DNA from: Paenibacillus sp. BSR1-1
Lineage (GTDB): Bacteria; Bacillota; Bacilli; Bacillales; Cytobacillaceae
Direction of reading: 5' to 3'
Assembly: GCF_030403775.1 (NCBI RefSeq)
Contig: NZ_JAQMWQ010000001.1
Coordinates: forward strand, 558,001-622,000
Length of the DNA stretch: 64,000 bases
The translations under genes were made by a program, and so were the position numbers. The notes beneath the pieces were generated by a model, which did no database searches, was not told the origin of the DNA, and saw only the letters and a program-made list of their open reading frames with translations. How positions within the stretch are numbered: the stretch's first letter is position 1; the number at the start of each line of letters is the position of its first letter. Positions 17,592 to 25,519 of this stretch are shown here, piece after piece.

Positions 17592-18294
17592 GCAAAATCC
17601 TTAACCTGAAGGCATTCATCGATGTTTCTCCCAAATGCTTTAAGAGATTGTTATTGGCATAGGCACCAACAAAAGCCCCAATCCCCGGGACAAGCTGCAA
17701 CATTTTAACTAGGTCAATATAATCGCGATATTCCTGCTGAAACTGGCGCCAATCCATTTCCACTAGCGCTTGTTTTCGTGTTTCCCAATTTTCAATCTCA
17801 TATAAAGTGTTTTTCCGAATTTCATCACTTGAAAAAGCAAGCTGAAAAACATGTAGAATAAATAATCTTTCCTCATAATCCTTGGTATTGAATCCATAAA
17901 CAGCTGCTGTCTCAAAAAGATATTTCATTTTAATGGTTAGAAGTAATGGAAAATCAGCCAGTCCGAGTAAAATCCCTCCTGCACCTGTACCGGCTCCTTC
18001 GATTATAGCAGTCTTTTGAAACGTAGATATTTTTTTTCGAGCCAAGTCATCTCGTTCGGCTAATGTCATCCCGCGTGCCTGATCCATATTTGTCGTTACC
18101 TGCGATCCGAATAATGTTGCTTTGACCATCGCTTTAATACTCTCGGTCATCACCTCATGGACCTTTTCCGGTATGAATTCATTTATTTTCCCCTGAGCTT
18201 TTTTGGAAAGACGATTCATCATTCCTGACCGTCTCATTATTTTTCTTTTCCATTCTTCTACTTCTTCATAGACTGTCAATTCATATTCATTCAT
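17572..18294 (-). CDS. ecsC: EcsC-family protein
   Basis: A 240-residue protein of the EcsC family. It opens with a charged helical region, then has a GAGTGAGGILLGLADFPLLL hydrophobic stretch, with another near the C-terminus (LVPGIGAFVGAYANNNLLKHL). It is the third gene of the Ecs locus; unlike EcsAB it is not needed for the known secretion and competence phenotypes. ATG at 18294 follows GGAGGGGTGGGTC. A gap of about 60 bases separates it from ecsB. Confidence 0.9.
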   Translation of the reverse strand: MNEYELTVYEEVEEWKRKIMRRSGMMNRLSKKAQGKINEFIPEKVHEVMTESIKAMVKATLFGSQVTTNMDQARGMTLAERDDLARKKISTFQKTAIIEGAGTGAGGILLGLADFPLLLTIKMKYLFETAAVYGFNTKDYEERLFILHVFQLAFSSDEIRKNTLYEIENWETRKQALVEMDWRQFQQEYRDYIDLVKMLQLVPGIGAFVGAYANNNLLKHLGETSMNAFRLRILQKAPEL

Positions 18295-18356
18295 TTTTAT
18301 GACCCACCCCTCCATAATAATTTATGCTGATTTACGGTGGAATCTGCCCACTGGTT

Positions 18357-19580
18357 TCAAATGGAGGATACATCTTTTATACGATTTTTACTGTAAAAAT
18401 TTATAAACATAAAGGTAAACAAAAGTCCTCCAAGTAACGCTAGCAATGCAATAACCAGTTCACCTTTAATTAAAATGAACAAAGCGAAAATCACAGCCTG
18501 GACAATCATAATAATCCCTATTAATGAATGAAAAGCAGCTGATTTGTACATTGGAGCAACAGGATATAAATCAACCCATAGCTTGTTTTGATGATGGTTC
18601 CATAACGGAAGAAGCTGAAAACCGGTTAAATATAAAAATAAAACACTTAAAAGAATTTGCCCCAGCCCAAACGATATAAAATAAATGGCTAATGTTCCAA
18701 TCACTGTTAGACGGATAAAAAGACCAAGGTAATCAGACGATCGCAGGAACGTTCTTGAAAACAAATAAAGATACGTTTTGTCTTGCGAAAAGCTTATTCC
18801 ATTAATAATGAAATCAAGCCATTTTCTTCTTTTAACCGTATCCTTTAACTTAGGAACATCGGTAAAAAGATTAGCCAGCCGATAAAATGAAGCCATTCTT
18901 TTTTCTTCACCATCAATCAATAAATCCCACTTCAGACCCATTCTTTTTGTTCTCGTATAAAAGGAGTAATAATAAAAGGCCATGATTAAAACGATAAAGA
19001 AAAGGAGCAAAACGTTTGCCTGTTTAAATAATAAATAGGTAAAGACCGCATTCAAAAAATAACGGACAAGCCAATCCCATCTATGCACAGACGATTGAAC
19101 ATAATAGTCGATTCTCCAGCTTAAAGCAAGATTCCATGCCTTTAAAGCTAACAAGACCACGAAAAACAGGAAAAAGCGGTGGAATCCGTTGCTGCTTATA
19201 TGTGCATACATTGGCATTAATATGGAAAGAGCCATTAAAAGAATATATCCTTGAAAAAAAAGACTGGTTATTCCTGAGCGAAAAAAATATCCTTTTAATT
19301 TGCTTTCAAGCGGTATTAAAAACACTTTATCCGCTTCCAATAAAAAATTATAAACCGGACTGTAGTTTAAGAATCCACCCAAAATTATGGCCATGATGAT
19401 TTCTCCCGGAAATCCAGAAGAAAGCCCCTCAATCCATTTTTGATAATAAAAGGCTGCCGTACCAATAAGAAATAACAAAACAATAACAAGATGCCCATTA
19501 AAAATATATCTAAGATACCTGCCTAAATCTTTTACTCGAACCCCTGCCCGATCCTTCCAAAGACTTTTTTCATCAAACAT
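18357..19580 (-). CDS. ecsB: ABC transporter membrane protein EcsB
   Basis: A 407-residue polytopic membrane protein of the EcsB family with an N-terminal cytosolic start (MFDEKSLWKDRAGVRVKDLGRYLRYI) and about nine helices. With EcsA it forms an ABC transporter affecting intramembrane proteolysis, secretion, competence and sporulation in Bacillus. Its start overlaps the end of ecsA by 8 bp, implying translational coupling. Confidence 0.92.
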   Translation of the reverse strand: MFDEKSLWKDRAGVRVKDLGRYLRYIFNGHLVIVLLFLIGTAAFYYQKWIEGLSSGFPGEIIMAIILGGFLNYSPVYNFLLEADKVFLIPLESKLKGYFFRSGITSLFFQGYILLMALSILMPMYAHISSNGFHRFFLFFVVLLALKAWNLALSWRIDYYVQSSVHRWDWLVRYFLNAVFTYLLFKQANVLLLFFIVLIMAFYYYSFYTRTKRMGLKWDLLIDGEEKRMASFYRLANLFTDVPKLKDTVKRRKWLDFIINGISFSQDKTYLYLFSRTFLRSSDYLGLFIRLTVIGTLAIYFISFGLGQILLSVLFLYLTGFQLLPLWNHHQNKLWVDLYPVAPMYKSAAFHSLIGIIMIVQAVIFALFILIKGELVIALLALLGGLLFTFMFINFYSKNRIKDVSSI

Positions 19581-20313
19581 ATTTTTCTTCCTTCGTTAAT
19601 TGGATATATAAATCATCTAAGGAAGCGGCAGGCATTGAAAATTGTTCCCTTAATTCCTCTAATGTTCCCTTTGCTCTAATTTTTCCTTCATGGAGGATTA
19701 CAAAACGATCACAATATTTTTCAGCAGTTGCCAAAATGTGGGTTGACATTAAAATACCTGCACCGCGTTCCTTCATTTTTTTCATTAAATCAAGCAAGGA
19801 TTGGATTCCGAGGGGGTCTAGCCCGACAAAAGGTTCATCAACAATATAAAGAGCTGGCTGTACTAAGAAGGCGCACATGATCATTACCTTTTGTTTCATA
19901 CCTTTTGAAAAATGGGCTGGAAACCAGTTCAGGCGTTTTTCCATTCGAAATTCAGATAACAAAGGCGCAACTCTTGATTTATACGTTGATTCATCCATTC
20001 CATAGGCCATAGCTGTTAATTTCAAATGCTCGTCCAATGTAAGCTCCTCATATAAAACAGGAGTTTCGGGAACGAAGGTGAACAAATGGCGATATGCCTC
20101 TTTATCCTCAGTAAAAGATTTTCCATTAATTTTTATGTACCCCTTGTGCGGTTCCATTAATCCGATGATATGTTTTATGGTTGTACTTTTTCCGGCTCCA
20201 TTTAGTCCGATGAGACCAACCAATTCTTTTTCTTTTACTTCAAAAGAAACATCCTTTAAAACCGGGTTTCTAGTGTATCCCCCGACAAGATTTTCGATTG
20301 TTAATAAAGACAT
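19573..20313 (-). CDS. ecsA: ABC transporter ATPase EcsA
   Basis: A 246-residue ABC ATPase: Walker A GLIGLNGAGKSTTIK, Q-loop VPETPVLYEELTL, signature HFSKGMKQKVMI, Walker B ALYIVDEPFVGLDP, switch His in MSTHILA. It energises EcsB. First gene of ecsABC. Loss of EcsA in B. subtilis impairs exoprotein processing; the nearby prsA, hit and scoC genes form the same conserved neighbourhood. Confidence 0.95.
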   Translation of the reverse strand: MSLLTIENLVGGYTRNPVLKDVSFEVKEKELVGLIGLNGAGKSTTIKHIIGLMEPHKGYIKINGKSFTEDKEAYRHLFTFVPETPVLYEELTLDEHLKLTAMAYGMDESTYKSRVAPLLSEFRMEKRLNWFPAHFSKGMKQKVMIMCAFLVQPALYIVDEPFVGLDPLGIQSLLDLMKKMKERGAGILMSTHILATAEKYCDRFVILHEGKIRAKGTLEELREQFSMPAASLDDLYIQLTKEEKYV

Positions 20314-20481
20314 TTTTTAACGTCCTTCCATAGCATGATTAAGGTTTATTTTATCAAAATGCGTTCAATAAAAATAGGAATTCAATTTTTCAATATTTTT
20401 TTGTATATTTCTTTCAAAACCGGACATCATAATATTCGAAGGGGAAACAACTTACTTCGGTGAAGCAATTCATCAAAATTT

Positions 20482-20790
20482 GAAATGAGGTGTCTGTTAA
20501 AGACATTTTCCATTCAAACAAGTGAGCTTCTCAATCGTATCAGATAAGGGGATGGTTGTTTTGTACAATGTGCATGGTAACCATTTAGAGTTCAAGTAAC
20601 ACCACTGTTTATCTTAAAAAAATAAACGGCAAATGAGGTGTTTACCGCAGATCGCCACCTGTTTTTATAAGTTGGGAAAACATATAAAAACACATATAGG
20701 GGATGGTCAGCTTGAACAATGATGTCTCTTTATAAAAAACACTCTACGAAAAATGAGGTGTTTATCAAAGAACACTCCTAATTGAACGTC
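20482..20790 (+). repeat. Imperfect tandem repeat, about 2.3 units
   Basis: Unit starts at 20482, 20631 and 20751 share AAATGAGGTGT; the second landmark GGGGATGGT recurs 150 bp apart. Unit bodies are diverged, but their order of landmarks is conserved. Confidence 0.6.
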
Positions 20791-20817
20791 AATTGAAGCA
20801 GGTCCCCTTCGAGAGGG

Positions 20818-20852
20818 CAGGATTCCATGCGAATCCTGTTCTTTTCTTTTTT
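20818..20852 (+). terminator. Intrinsic terminator upstream of hit
   Basis: CAGGATTC-CATGC-GAATCCTG followed by TTCTTTTCTTTTTT on the plus strand. It ends a rightward transcript about 56 bases before hit, so it terminates an RNA or attenuates hit. Confidence 0.8.
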
Positions 20853-20908
20853 ATCAGTCTGTATTATGGTAAAATAAGACAAACATTTTATGAAGGGCTG
20901 TGAAATAG

Positions 20909-21328
20909 GTGAGTGAATGTATTTTTTGTAAAATTGTCAATGGAGATATTCCTGCAGCAAAAGTATTTGAAAATGAACATGTTTTGGCTTTCTTGGATAT
21001 TAGCCAAGTGACAAAAGGACATACGCTGGTTATTCCGAAAGTACATAAGGAAAATTTATTTGAATTAACACCTGAGATTGCCAGAAATCTTTTTGAGGTT
21101 GTCCCTTCTATTGCCAACGCTTTAAAACGTGAATATGAACCAATCGGACTTAACTCGATCAACAATAATGGTGAGCATGCTGGCCAATCCGTGTTTCATT
21201 ACCATATGCACTTAATTCCGCGCTATGGTAAAGGTGATGGCTTTGGCGCTGTCTGGAAGAACAATCAAAGTGATTATTCGCCGCAGCTATTGCAGGAAAT
21301 GGCAGCAAAAATTTCAAAACAGCTTTAA
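20909..21328 (+). CDS. hit: HIT-family nucleotide hydrolase Hit
   Basis: A 139-residue histidine-triad protein (HinT-like). CIFCKIVNGDIPAAKV holds the zinc-type Cys pair, and HYHMHLIPRY is the HIT motif with the catalytic His. Members hydrolyse nucleoside phosphoramidates and related nucleotides. The start is GTG at 20909; the SD is modest (GAAGGG further upstream). It is divergent from ecsA and preceded by a rightward terminator. Confidence 0.93.
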   Translation: MSECIFCKIVNGDIPAAKVFENEHVLAFLDISQVTKGHTLVIPKVHKENLFELTPEIARNLFEVVPSIANALKREYEPIGLNSINNNGEHAGQSVFHYHMHLIPRYGKGDGFGAVWKNNQSDYSPQLLQEMAAKISKQL

Positions 21329-21434
21329 TTTTTAAATTATCAGAAAATTATTTCTTTATTAATATTATATTATTATGTTATAATGAATTTAAGTTTTTCG
21401 CTGCAGGCAATGAGTGCACTGCAGGAGAAACAAA

Positions 21435-21462
21435 TAGCTTAGAAGAGCAGAGGAGAGATGAG
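21435..21462 (+). promoter_or_regulatory. TRAP (MtrB) binding site on trpP mRNA
   Basis: Six (G/U)AG triplets with exact two-base spacers run into the start codon: TAG-CT-TAG-AA-GAG-CA-GAG-GA-GAG-AT-GAG, then AA-ATG. Two further GAGs lie upstream with irregular spacing and TAGs follow within the first codons. The site covers the SD, so tryptophan-bound TRAP should block translation, as known for B. subtilis trpP. Confidence 0.88.
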
Positions 21463-21464
21463 AA

Positions 21465-21992
21465 ATGAATACAAAAAATCTTGTTGTTTTAGCATTATTA
21501 GCGGGGATTGGGGTAGTTTTACACACGGTAATGCCATCATTCTTTGGAATTAAGCCTGACATGATGCTGGCCATGATGTTTTTAGGAATCGTCCTTATTC
21601 CAGAATTAAAAAGTGTCATGCTATTAGCTATTGTTACTGGTGTGCTGTCTGCATTAACAACTGGTTTTCCGGGCGGCCAAATTCCAAATATTATCGATAA
21701 ACCTATTACTGCATTAATATTTTTTGGTTTATTTTTGGCCTTAAAAAAATACCGAAATTCTGTTGTGAGTGTTGCTGTCTTAACAGCAGTGGGTACAGTT
21801 GTTTCAGGGACTGTCTTTCTAACAGCGGCGTATTTCATTGTCGGCTTACCTAATTCATTCGCACTGCTATTCTCGGCAGGTGTATTACCCGCGATCGCAC
21901 TAAATGCCATCACTATGTTTATTTTGTATCCAGTGGCTCTTTCAATTGTTAAAAGAACTAAATTATCTACAGCTTCCGTCATTCAAAAATAA
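21465..21992 (+). CDS. trpP: Tryptophan transporter TrpP
   Basis: A 175-residue membrane protein with about five to six helices, starting MNTKNLVVLALLAGIGVVLH and containing FGIKPDMMLAMMFLGIVLIP and the TTGFPGGQIPNIIDK segment typical of TrpP (YhaG). It imports tryptophan. The SD GAGGAG is embedded in the TRAP triplets. A 16-bp perfect terminator stem follows. In B. subtilis it is controlled by TRAP translation repression; the same logic is visible here. Confidence 0.93.
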   Translation: MNTKNLVVLALLAGIGVVLHTVMPSFFGIKPDMMLAMMFLGIVLIPELKSVMLLAIVTGVLSALTTGFPGGQIPNIIDKPITALIFFGLFLALKKYRNSVVSVAVLTAVGTVVSGTVFLTAAYFIVGLPNSFALLFSAGVLPAIALNAITMFILYPVALSIVKRTKLSTASVIQK

Positions 21993-22006
21993 TGGTCGGG
22001 ATCCTT

Positions 22007-22042
22007 TTTAAGAAAAGAACCCAACAGGGTTCTTTTCTTAAA
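22007..22042. terminator. Bidirectional terminator after trpP
   Basis: TTTAAGAAAAGAACCC-AACA-GGGTTCTTTTCTTAAA, a perfect 16-bp stem between convergent genes. Confidence 0.9.
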
Positions 22043-22060
22043 TTCAAATATTACCAGATT

Positions 22061-22252
22061 TTATAAAAAATAAGAAAGCATGGAAGCAACGAGAAGGCAG
22101 ATTCCACACCCTCCAGCTAATGCCGTTATTCTTTTCTTTAAAATTTGTTTCGGTGGATAAACACCAGGTCTTTTATAAGCTAATAAATGTTTAACTGTGC
22201 CCGAAAAAAGGATGGCACTAAGGATAAAGAAAATTACAGTTGCACTCTTCAT
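22061..22252 (-). CDS. Small two-helix membrane protein
   Basis: A 63-residue protein with two hydrophobic segments (ATVIFFILSAILFSGTVKHL and ALAGGCGICLLVASMLSYFL) joined by a basic loop with PGVYPPKQILKKR. Not assigned to a family. The ATG is behind AAAGGGGG with good spacing, and it has a terminator, so it is probably real. It is divergent from scoC. Confidence 0.65.
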   Translation of the reverse strand: MKSATVIFFILSAILFSGTVKHLLAYKRPGVYPPKQILKKRITALAGGCGICLLVASMLSYFL

Positions 22253-22474
22253 TTTTTGCCCCCTTTAATTATTTAAAATTTTCGCATTATTCTTGTAACT
22301 ATTTATATGATTGATCGTCCATTCCTATGAACAAGGCATGTTTTTTGCATAAAAATGAAATTTCAAGATAAAATTTTCATAATTTCTAAAAATTTTGTGA
22401 ATTTATATCTTTATTAATTTTTATTTTATTGGCATAATGATAATAGAGAAATAATAAAGTAGGTGAAAATGGGG

Positions 22475-23050
22475 ATGACAGAGAAACATTATTCAATGAA
22501 GGAAGCTTTCTTTTTTAGTCAACGAATTGCTCAATTAAGTAAAGCGCTATGGAAATCGATTGAGAAAGATTGGCAGCAATGGATTAAACCGTTTGATTTA
22601 AATATTAACGAACATCATATTCTATGGATTGCCCATCATTTAAATGGTGCTTCTATCTCGGATGTGGCAAAGTTCGGTGTGATGCATGTTTCTACAGCTT
22701 TTAATTTTTCAAAAAAGTTAGAAGAAAGAGGTTTGCTTCAATTTTCTAAAAAAGAAAATGATAAGCGGAACACCTACATTCAACTAACTGAAAAAGGCGA
22801 AGACATTTTACTGCAATTAATGGAAACCTATGAACCGGATAGCAATTCTGCTTTTTCTGGTGCTCTTCCACTAAGAGAGCTATATGGAAAATTCCCAGAT
22901 TTTATTGAAACGATGGCAATTGTCCGAAATATTTATGGGGCGGATTTTATGGAGATTTTCGAACGTTCCTTCCATAACATAGAAAGTGAATTTACCGAAG
23001 AAAATGGTAAACTTCGTAAGGCTGAGAAGCCCGAACAAGAACTAGCTTAA
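22475..23050 (+). CDS. scoC: MarR-type transition-state regulator ScoC (Hpr)
   Basis: A winged-helix MarR protein of about 191 residues, nearly identical in its core to B. subtilis Hpr: [33 protein letters not shown] and [19 protein letters not shown]. It represses extracellular proteases, sporulation and transport genes during growth. ATG at 22475 is chosen because AGGTGA lies eight bases upstream; ATG at 22469 is too close to that SD. The stop overlaps the convergent yhaI stop by the palindrome TTAA. Confidence 0.93.
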   Translation: MTEKHYSMKEAFFFSQRIAQLSKALWKSIEKDWQQWIKPFDLNINEHHILWIAHHLNGASISDVAKFGVMHVSTAFNFSKKLEERGLLQFSKKENDKRNTYIQLTEKGEDILLQLMETYEPDSNSAFSGALPLRELYGKFPDFIETMAIVRNIYGADFMEIFERSFHNIESEFTEENGKLRKAEKPEQELA

Positions 23051-23385
23051 ATATATTTAATGAACTCCAGAAATAATGTCTTGAAAAGATCCTGCTTTAT
23101 GCAGGCATTAAGAACTTCTTTTATATCAAGTCCACCAGGCAAAGAAGCAGTTAATTCGTCAAAAAGCGGATGAAAGTATACATACCCTTCCGCTTTTTGT
23201 TCTTCCAATTTTATGCTCATTTCATCACATAATTGAAAGAAATTTATTACTTCCTGTTTAGATATTCCCCTTTCAATTATGAGCTTATAAAATTCAAGCT
23301 TTGGATTGTTAAGGAGTTCTAAAAGCAGCTTTTGATGGTATTCAAGCAGGTTAATTTTTTGTAATAGCAATTCGTAATCTGTCAT
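23047..23385 (-). CDS. yhaI: YhaI (DUF1878) family protein
   Basis: A 112-residue soluble, helical protein starting [18 protein letters not shown]; family members are short Bacillus proteins of unknown function next to scoC. ATG at 23385 follows GAGGGC with six-base spacing. Convergent with scoC, sharing four bases at the stops; no terminator separates them, so the two transcripts probably overlap. Confidence 0.75.
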   Translation of the reverse strand: MTDYELLLQKINLLEYHQKLLLELLNNPKLEFYKLIIERGISKQEVINFFQLCDEMSIKLEEQKAEGYVYFHPLFDELTASLPGGLDIKEVLNACIKQDLFKTLFLEFIKYI

Positions 23386-23594
23386 AATCAAGCCCTCATT
23401 TCGGAACTTTAAAGTTAGCATATTAACATTATTCACCTTTTTTAAATAAGGGTAAACCCTTTTTTAAGCATCTGTCTGAAATTTAATGCAAATGAATAAA
23501 AAAGTCTAATATTCTCCCACTCTTTTTGACTATCTTTTTTTCGTAATTTTTGATAATGTAAGTATCATAATGAACAACAAGGAGGGAATCGTTG

Positions 23595-23774
23595 ATGATC
23601 TCCATTTTTATTGTCTTCGCTATTTTTATCTTGTTTTATGTAAATAAAATGACCAGTTCCCTTTGTATTCAAAAAGAAATTCCTGAAGAACGCCAGCATA
23701 AGGTTTTTCGCACCATTAATGTTCTAGTCACTATCCTTCTGATTTCTTCATATTTGGAAATTTTATATACATAA
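23595..23774 (+). CDS. Small membrane protein, unknown
   Basis: A 59-residue protein with an N-terminal helix (MISIFIVFAIFILFYVNKM), a polar centre with EIPEERQHKVFR, and a second helix (INVLVTILLISSYLEIL). The ATG follows AAGGAGGG with nine-base spacing, and a terminator follows at 23836. Conserved context between scoC and prsA. No function claimed. Confidence 0.65.
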   Translation: MISIFIVFAIFILFYVNKMTSSLCIQKEIPEERQHKVFRTINVLVTILLISSYLEILYT

Positions 23775-23835
23775 TCCAACTGTTATCGTATTGCGGGACA
23801 AAGGATATGTAATGGACCATAAACATTAAAAAATA

Positions 23836-23864
23836 GAAGCGATGAGGAAATCTCATCGCTTTTA
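23836..23864. terminator. Bidirectional terminator
   Basis: AAGCGATGAG / CTCATCGCTT hairpin between the rightward small membrane gene and the leftward YjcZ-type gene. Confidence 0.8.
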
Positions 23865-23880
23865 GTTTACCATTTTGAAA

Positions 23881-23973
23881 TTAATAAACCCAAGATGCTC
23901 CGATAATAATTAATAAAATGAAAAGGACAACGACTAACGCAAATCCTCCACCATATCCACCTGCACCAGACAT
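23881..23973 (-). CDS. YjcZ-family sporulation micropeptide, copy 1
   Basis: A 30-residue Gly-rich peptide with one membrane helix: MSGAGGYGGGF, then ALVVVLFILLIIIGASWVY. The ATG follows AAAGGAGGTAAAGAT, a perfect SD. The family (YjcZ/SscA type) is linked to spore assembly in Bacillus. Its paralogue lies 60 bases upstream on the same strand. Confidence 0.85.
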   Translation of the reverse strand: MSGAGGYGGGFALVVVLFILLIIIGASWVY

Positions 23974-24007
23974 ATCTTTACCTCCTTTCAGCAAACTTTA
24001 GATTTTT

Positions 24008-24030
24008 TAATCAATACAGGAAGCTCCAAT
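24008..24030 (-). pseudogene. Fossil 3' end of a third YjcZ-type gene
   Basis: On the minus strand ATT GGA GCT TCC TGT ATT GAT TAA encodes IGASCID-stop, matching the IVGASWIY-stop end of the adjacent intact gene. No 5' part is left. Confidence 0.5.
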
Positions 24031-24033
24031 TTT

Positions 24034-24120
24034 TTAGTAAATCCAGGAAGCTCCAACAATAATCAATAGTATGAAAAGTACTACAATTAGAGCGAAGCCA
24101 GCTCCATATCCACCACTCAT
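24034..24120 (-). CDS. YjcZ-family sporulation micropeptide, copy 2
   Basis: A 28-residue peptide: MSGGYGAGF, then ALIVVLFILLIIVGASWIY. The ATG follows AAAAAGGAGGTATTACG. Nearly the same helix as copy 1 with a shorter Gly-rich head. These two short genes are easily missed by length-filtered gene callers. Confidence 0.85.
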   Translation of the reverse strand: MSGGYGAGFALIVVLFILLIIVGASWIY

Positions 24121-24256
24121 CGTAATACCTCCTTTTTCATTTGCTACCATATACTATTCAACCGGTATTCATTTCGTTTAGGCATTTGCCAAAATTTTTT
24201 GGAAAAGTCTAGAGTGGATTTGTGCAATATTCAAAAAACAAACATAGTTTATATTT

Positions 24257-24284
24257 TTGCAGTAGTTGCCATTTATGTTATAGT
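24257..24284 (+). promoter_or_regulatory. Putative sigma-A promoter of prsA
   Basis: TTGCAG (24257-24262), 16 bp, TATAGT (24279-24284), about 44 bp before the prsA start codon. Confidence 0.5.
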
Positions 24285-24327
24285 AGAATTTGTGGACAAG
24301 AATAAACTGTTTAGGAGAGATTTCAAC

Positions 24328-25200
24328 ATGAAAAAATGGATATTAGCCCTTTCTTTAGCAAGTGGGGTACTTGCGTTAAGTGCTTGTAATCAAAGCGGAT
24401 CTGATACAGTTGCAGAGAGTAAGGTTGGTAATGTTACCCAAGAAGATCTTTACAATTCCATGAAGACAAAGTATGGTGAACAAGCCCTTCAGCAACTTGT
24501 TTATGAAAAGGTTCTTTCTAAGAAGTACAAGGTAACCGATAAAGAATTAAATGACAAAATTGACCAATTAAAATCAGATCTGGGCGCAAACTTTGAAACT
24601 ACCCTTGCTCAATATGGGTACAAAAGTGAAGCCGACTTAAAGAAAACGATGAAGCTTGGCATGCTTCAAGAAAAAGCTGCGCTGAAGGATGTCAAAGCAA
24701 CAGAAAAAGAAATGAAGGACTACTATAATAACTATAAGCCAGAAATTAAGGCACGCCACATTCTTGTTGCTGATGAAAAAACGGCAAATGAAGTAAAGAA
24801 AAAGCTTGATGGCGGTGCAAAGTTTGAAGATGTTGCTAAAGAATATTCAACAGATACAGCATCAGCGCAAAACGGCGGTGATTTAGGCTGGTTTGGTACC
24901 GGAAAAATGGATCCTGATTTTGAAAAAGCAGCCTATGCATTAAAAGTGAATGAAATTAGTGCTCCAGTGAAAACACAATTTGGCTATCATATTATCCAGG
25001 TTACCGACAAAAAAGAGAAAAAATCTTACGCTGACATGAAGAAAGAAATTGAATATCAAGTAAAATCATCTAAATTAACTAGTGATGAGATTAACAAAGC
25101 TATGGAGCGCGAGCTTAAAGCTGCAAACGTAAAAATAAATGATAAAGACCTTAAAGATGCACTGAAACCAAAAGCTTCAGCAGCAGCTGCTGGACAATAA
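24328..25200 (+). CDS. prsA: Extracytoplasmic foldase lipoprotein PrsA
   Basis: A 290-residue lipoprotein. The signal peptide MKKWILALSLASGVLALSAC ends in a lipobox (LSAC) with Cys at residue 20. The N-terminal SurA-like region is followed by a parvulin PPIase domain from about residue 145 (KARHILVADEKTANEVKKKL, FGYHIIQVTDKK) and a charged tail. It folds secreted proteins at the membrane-wall interface. ATG at 24328 follows TTAGGAGAG; the in-frame extension upstream is not part of the protein. Confidence 0.95.
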   Translation: MKKWILALSLASGVLALSACNQSGSDTVAESKVGNVTQEDLYNSMKTKYGEQALQQLVYEKVLSKKYKVTDKELNDKIDQLKSDLGANFETTLAQYGYKSEADLKKTMKLGMLQEKAALKDVKATEKEMKDYYNNYKPEIKARHILVADEKTANEVKKKLDGGAKFEDVAKEYSTDTASAQNGGDLGWFGTGKMDPDFEKAAYALKVNEISAPVKTQFGYHIIQVTDKKEKKSYADMKKEIEYQVKSSKLTSDEINKAMERELKAANVKINDKDLKDALKPKASAAAAGQ

Positions 25201-25202
25201 TA

Positions 25203-25243
25203 AAAAAAGCGGAAACGCCAAATTTTGGCGTTTCCGCTTTTTT
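25203..25243. terminator. Bidirectional terminator prsA/yhaL
   Basis: AAAGCGGAAACGCC / GGCGTTTCCGCTTT, a perfect 14-bp stem with flanking A and T tracts between convergent genes. Confidence 0.9.
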
Positions 25244-25436
25244 ATTCACCTGTGGCCTTTAGTTCTTCCCTCATTTCTTTTTCGCGTTCAAGACGTTTTA
25301 TATAGATTTCCCCTTCTTGCTCAATGTTTTCTAGTTCAAGCCTTCGCTCTTCTTTGCCTGTTTTAATGGCCATGAGTGCACTTACTACAATTCCAACCAC
25401 AACTGCATAAATCCAAATAGGAATAGTCAATATCAT
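25242..25436 (-). CDS. yhaL: YhaL sporulation-associated small membrane protein
   Basis: A 64-residue protein with one N-terminal membrane helix (IPIWIYAVVVGIVVSALMAI) and a long charged cytosolic helix (EEGEIYIKRLEREKEM-like). It matches the YhaL type found between prsA and yhaM in Bacillus. The ATG at 25436 is only three bases from GGAG; an in-frame TTG two codons later (25430) has ideal spacing and may be the true start. Confidence 0.78.
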   Translation of the reverse strand: MILTIPIWIYAVVVGIVVSALMAIKTGKEERRLELENIEQEGEIYIKRLEREKEMREELKATGE

Positions 25437-25498
25437 TTGCTCCTTTCATTAGTGGCTGTCCACGTTTTATTAACAACATATTCATTACAATAAAAAAA

Positions 25499-25519
25499 AA
25501 TAACCCATGATGGGTTATT
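25499..25519 (-). terminator. Terminator of yhaONM
   Basis: AATAACCCA-TCA-TGGGTTATT read on the minus strand, followed by an uninterrupted T-tract. Confidence 0.8.

Larger units (their letters stand above)
20440..20852 (+). ncRNA. Candidate structured RNA or hit leader with tandem repeats
   Basis: The 595-bp gap between ecsA and hit holds no credible protein gene. It carries AAATGAGGTGT three times (20482, 20631, 20751) and GGGGATGGT...ACAATG twice (20549, 20699), giving two imperfect 120-150 bp units plus part of a third. Several units fold around the repeat (AACACC...GGTGTT; AAACACT...GGTGTTT; CGGCAAAT...GTTTACCG). A rightward intrinsic terminator follows at 20818-20852. No known RNA family recognised; the 5' end is undetermined. 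Confidence 0.45.

Noticed and set aside
20549..20740. Mini-frames starting at the repeated GGGGATGGT (18 and 10 codons)
   Set aside because: The GGGG directly abuts the ATG, leaving no spacer for an SD, and the encoded peptides are unrelated to each other.
21389..21982. 197-codon leftward frame opposite trpP
   Set aside because: It is antisense to trpP and covers the TRAP site; no SD or family resemblance.
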